Shown here: piece by piece, positions 60,855-64,000 of the stretch | Numbering within the stretch: position 1 is the first letter of the stretch | Layout: every line of letters begins with the position of its first letter | Assembly (NCBI GenBank): GCA_964291485.2 | Contig: OZ220224.1 | Location: forward strand, 372,001-436,000 | Direction of reading: 5' to 3' | Origin: Kistimonas sp964291485 | GTDB lineage: Bacteria; Pseudomonadota; Gammaproteobacteria; Pseudomonadales; Endozoicomonadaceae | Length of the DNA stretch: 64,000 bases | Made by a program: the position numbers and the translations under genes | The notes under the pieces: model-generated | Seen by the model: only the letters and a program-made list of their open reading frames with translations | Told to the model about the DNA's origin: nothing | The model's database searches: none

Positions 60855-63800
60855 ATGTCAAGGGTCAATAGGAGAGCTGGTCAAATTCCGCAAGCGCTAG
60901 CGGAAGGAACTACAGAGCTTGGAACGTCTGATATGCAGTCAAAGAAAAGACGTTCAAAGCGAGGGAGGAAAGTTACGTCTCATGAAGAACCACGGCAAAC
61001 TGTTAGTCTGACGCGGGAAACTGTGTCGACACGATTAACAGGTCGACTTGACCCTCTATATTCAAGATGTGTGAGTGCAGATGAAAGAATTAAACGTTTG
61101 AGATTATTACCGTTACGTCTAAGTGCAAGTAACCCGGTTATTATGGATCGGGGGGAATTTATAAGTGCATATGAAAGACTGGCTTCTAGAGATATACAAT
61201 TGCGGACTTTAGAGGGGCAGTGGGGAGTCGAGAAACGAGTAGCAGTTCTTAAAGTGGAGTGCATGAGAGAAGAGTATTCATACTCTGATTCTGATCTGCT
61301 AATAAAAATGAGAATATTACAAAATCTATATAGTGAGATATGTGAACAAGCAAAAACGATATATCAGTCAGCTAACGGATATTTTTATCAAGGTTCGCAG
61401 CTGCTGGAGTTTAAACGTTTTGTGGAAGCTATTTACCAAGCTGACGAGCGTAAACTGAGTTCGGCCAACAAGCAGGCAAAGGCTCTGATTGGCTTAGAAA
61501 ATCAGAAGAGAATGTTACGTTTGGTTGGTAATAGGGGTGAAATGTTAAATTGGTTACATGGATTATTTTTGAAGCGATATTTCATGATCAATTTTGAGGC
61601 TAAAAAAGTTGATGCGATTAAAGAGCTGGGTGCTTCCATTGCTAGAAGTCAAGATAAATTAGAAGTTTTTGAATTAAATTGGTTTCTTTATCTTAATGAC
61701 GTGCTTTCATGTTTTTACAGTTTCATGTTGAATGCTTCTATTAAATTGAGAAATGGGGCTAATCTGGAAGAGGATTTTACCTATTACAATGTAGGAGTTG
61801 GATCGTGTGGTTATCTGGTAAGTACGCTTTTATATGAATTGTTGCATTTGTGTGAGGAGAAAATTAGTCAAGCTGATCTTTTTAGTTTGCTTGAGCCTTA
61901 TAAAGGGGCACTGCTGTTGTGGATGCAGCTATATCCAGTGAGTTATGACGAAGAGTTACAAAAATTTGGTATTGTGGCGCTCGTAGATAGCTGGTCTTAT
62001 CGTATAGTTTTGGTTTTATTTCTGGAGCAATATTCCAGGATCGAAGATCTGTTTAGGGAGTATGCGGTTTTTTTTCAAGGGAAAGAACAGGGTAAGGATC
62101 TTGCCTTTAAACTTGTAGCCCGGTTGGATCTGGCCGTGAATGCGTTTTGTAAAAGAAGTCGAACTCTCTACGAAGAACAAGCAAAGATAACAAAACTTCA
62201 AGATTTTTTGAAGGGATTCATTGCCCTTGTAGCTAGTGATGTCAATCTCAAAGCGTTCTTTTGGCCTGCCAGTGAAGAGCAAGCTAATTGTCTCCAAAAT
62301 TCATATAGTTTAGTAGAGCAACGTTTAACGGTTATTCGTGAAGAAATAAAAAAGAAAGAAAATGAGGCGGTAGAATTAGGTTTGGAATTAGTTGATGAAG
62401 AAGAGAAGGTTAAGCGAGAAAATAAATATTTTTCATTGTTGAAAATTTCCAAAAGAGAAATGGTTGAGTCAGAAGATCACTCGCTAGATTCTGTTATTCG
62501 ATTAGCTCCTGCTGAGGAAGTGGAGTGTGTTAGTAAGGAGCGCTCAGATTTTTATCCTGAAGTTAGTGCCGCTATTGAATTATATATGAAGAGGCATCCG
62601 ATAGTTGATATTGAAAAAGTTTTGATGGTAGGAATCAGTCAGGATAATGATTATGAAAAAAGAGTGTCTTGCATGTATGCCCTGATTGATATTTTATGGA
62701 AAGAAATTAATAGAAAGTGGTTTAAGTGTCAATGCTACGTGCCTTATGTTGAAGAAATGGCAGCCTATCTGGAAGACGATAAATTGCCGCCGCATAATAG
62801 AAAAGAAAATGATGTGGGAAATAAATTTAAGGAAGCTGTAGTAAAGTATGCGGAGTTGAAGCAGTTTTTGTGTTGTTCGTTGATGAATTTGAGGGATGTA
62901 TTGAATCAGTTTGCAAACTTGCTGCAGAGCGATGAGCAAAACGTATCAGAGATTATTAGCGATCAGTTATTAGCTATAGATACTCAGCGTAAGGAACTGA
63001 AAGTAACAATAGCGGATTTTTCTCGATACGCTGAAAGAATACTGGACCTTCATAAAAAACGCGGTAAATTAATTTGGGATAAAATGCAGTCGAAATCGAG
63101 AGTTCCTGAAAGAGTGGGTCCAATTTCAGAGCAAGCTAAAAAGCTTAAAAACGCTGCATCGATTCTAGCCAATAATGAGGATCATAAGAAGATTCAACAG
63201 TATTCATCGGAAATAGCGAATACAACATTGGATTCAGGTACGTGTCATACATCAATTGTCAGGGAAGTGGTTAGTGTGTCTTCTCGTCAGTCAGCATTGC
63301 CAACACATCCTGAGATGGAATTGGTCAATCCGATGAGGGAGAAAAAAAGCAGGCAGGAAGGTGAAACAACTACTCATGTTGGTGATGTAATGACAGGCCG
63401 TACAGGAGACATTCATCCAGAAGTGGGTAGATTAACTTTAGATACTGATGTGTGGCTCCAATTACCAGAGGTCGTACCACAGACGCAAACAACATCTGCC
63501 TCTAGTCAAATACCTCTGCAGGCGGATAGCCTTGAAGGGGGATCCACCTCTGCCCTTGAACCTTTGCCCTCATTCATTTGGGATAACCTGCATCCTGATG
63601 AGCAAACACGTTTTGTCAGGGAGGACGGACAGATGCTGCTGGCGAGATGGAACAAACCTTTAGTGCGGGGACATCCTGTTGAAATATTGGCTGAAAAGAT
63701 CGGGCGCCCTGTTCAATTAAAAAGAAATTCAGATCAAGGAGCCATGACCGGAAATGCGGTATATGTCCATCCTGATACAGGGATTCAGGAGCGAGAGCAA

Positions 63801-64000
63801 GCAGCAATAGATAAAAGAACATTGAAAGTAAATATGCCTGCAATAGTAGCGGCGGGGATGGATTCAACGCAGTTAACGGATATCGTAGAGACTATAGAGG
63901 AGGACACAGCGGCAGTAGAATATGCAGAGGAATTGCCATCTGTTGTGAAGGGATCAAAAATAGAGGAAATTGAAAAGTTATTGAAACAGATGCTAAGGCT
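60855..64000 (+). CDS. Giant effector-like protein of unknown function (3' end outside window)
   Basis: From ATG 60855 (AGGAAAAAGGG upstream) the frame stays open to the last base, giving at least 1048 codons, so the gene runs beyond the window. The first ~55 residues are polar and basic and include SKKRRSKRGRKV (about 29-40), a nuclear-localisation-like cluster. A long helical region (about 60-800) has coiled-coil character, for example near EEIKKKENEAVE. A Ser/Thr/Pro-rich linker follows at about 800-915, then a possibly globular segment beginning FIWDNLHPDEQTRFVRED. No family was recognised. Codon use is AT-rich like the other effector-like genes. Confidence 0.75.
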   Translation, partial: MSRVNRRAGQIPQALAEGTTELGTSDMQSKKRRSKRGRKVTSHEEPRQTVSLTRETVSTRLTGRLDPLYSRCVSADERIKRLRLLPLRLSASNPVIMDRGEFISAYERLASRDIQLRTLEGQWGVEKRVAVLKVECMREEYSYSDSDLLIKMRILQNLYSEICEQAKTIYQSANGYFYQGSQLLEFKRFVEAIYQADERKLSSANKQAKALIGLENQKRMLRLVGNRGEMLNWLHGLFLKRYFMINFEAKKVDAIKELGASIARSQDKLEVFELNWFLYLNDVLSCFYSFMLNASIKLRNGANLEEDFTYYNVGVGSCGYLVSTLLYELLHLCEEKISQADLFSLLEPYKGALLLWMQLYPVSYDEELQKFGIVALVDSWSYRIVLVLFLEQYSRIEDLFREYAVFFQGKEQGKDLAFKLVARLDLAVNAFCKRSRTLYEEQAKITKLQDFLKGFIALVASDVNLKAFFWPASEEQANCLQNSYSLVEQRLTVIREEIKKKENEAVELGLELVDEEEKVKRENKYFSLLKISKREMVESEDHSLDSVIRLAPAEEVECVSKERSDFYPEVSAAIELYMKRHPIVDIEKVLMVGISQDNDYEKRVSCMYALIDILWKEINRKWFKCQCYVPYVEEMAAYLEDDKLPPHNRKENDVGNKFKEAVVKYAELKQFLCCSLMNLRDVLNQFANLLQSDEQNVSEIISDQLLAIDTQRKELKVTIADFSRYAERILDLHKKRGKLIWDKMQSKSRVPERVGPISEQAKKLKNAASILANNEDHKKIQQYSSEIANTTLDSGTCHTSIVREVVSVSSRQSALPTHPEMELVNPMREKKSRQEGETTTHVGDVMTGRTGDIHPEVGRLTLDTDVWLQLPEVVPQTQTTSASSQIPLQADSLEGGSTSALEPLPSFIWDNLHPDEQTRFVREDGQMLLARWNKPLVRGHPVEILAEKIGRPVQLKRNSDQGAMTGNAVYVHPDTGIQEREQAAIDKRTLKVNMPAIVAAGMDSTQLTDIVETIEEDTAAVEYAEELPSVVKGSKIEEIEKLLKQMLR

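Overview
The window looks like a chromosome segment of a host-associated gammaproteobacterium. The core genes (ppk1, Mg-type hemB, speD/speE, smrA, pxpABC) are of proteobacterial type, and they are interrupted by AT-rich genes for large, polar proteins with eukaryote-directed features: ubiquitin-interacting motifs, OTU protease domains, TQT repeats and basic NLS-like patches. That combination is reminiscent of marine-invertebrate symbionts such as Endozoicomonas. The assignment is an inference from gene content, not something the sequence proves. No rRNA, tRNA or CRISPR array was recognised.

Layout. 1-2.8 kb: a large membrane/coiled-coil protein whose frame is open from base 1. 2.9-7 kb: ppk1, hemB and a TVP38/DedA-like membrane protein. 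7.2-8.7 kb: a UIM-OTU protein. 8.8-14 kb: a secreted subtilase with PPC and P domains, an alkylsulfatase lipoprotein and a divergent AraC regulator. 14-20.5 kb is a scar zone: a frameshifted and truncated copy of the hydrolase gene at 16.7 kb, a long hairpin, an IS5 element (15247-16406) between two broken genes, an IS3-family element (18760-19965), and an agmatine deiminase cut in half by the IS3 element. 20.6-26 kb: an APC permease, a frameshifted LysR gene and a leukocidin/Vibrio-cytolysin-type toxin. 26-33 kb: smrA and polyamine genes (acetylpolyamine amidohydrolase, polyamine-binding protein, PuuB-like oxidase, and an overlapping speD-speE-ornithine decarboxylase operon). 33-35 kb: a CDF transporter and a secreted protein. 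35.3-41.6 kb: a sugar-acid module (split UxaA dehydratase, mandelate-racemase-type dehydratase, DMT transporter, FCD-GntR regulator) with a perfect palindromic operator; an AT-rich orphan gene sits inside it. 42-51.2 kb: an accessory island with a type IV pilin-like protein carrying a mannan-binding-lectin-like tail, a 1398-residue OTU protein with seven 14-residue repeats, and two more effector-like proteins. 51.2-60.7 kb: 5-oxoprolinase pxpABC with a permease and two TetR paralogues, then agmatine deiminase, a permease, and divergent putrescine carbamoyltransferase. 60.9 kb to the end: a giant effector-like frame with no stop inside the window.

How it fits together. The metabolic genes converge on arginine-derived amines: agmatine to carbamoylputrescine to putrescine plus carbamoyl phosphate, ornithine to putrescine to spermidine, acetylpolyamine deacetylation and putrescine oxidation, plus 5-oxoproline to glutamate. 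The accessory genes look aimed at a eukaryotic host: two ubiquitin-binding OTU proteases sharing an almost identical C-terminal module, a pore-forming toxin, a protease with a P domain and a lectin-tipped pilin-like protein.

The most noteworthy signals are the UIM-OTU pair, the LC8-motif-like repeat array, the pilin-lectin fusion, the agmatine-deiminase/carbamoyltransferase cluster without a visible carbamate kinase, and two very large edge genes.
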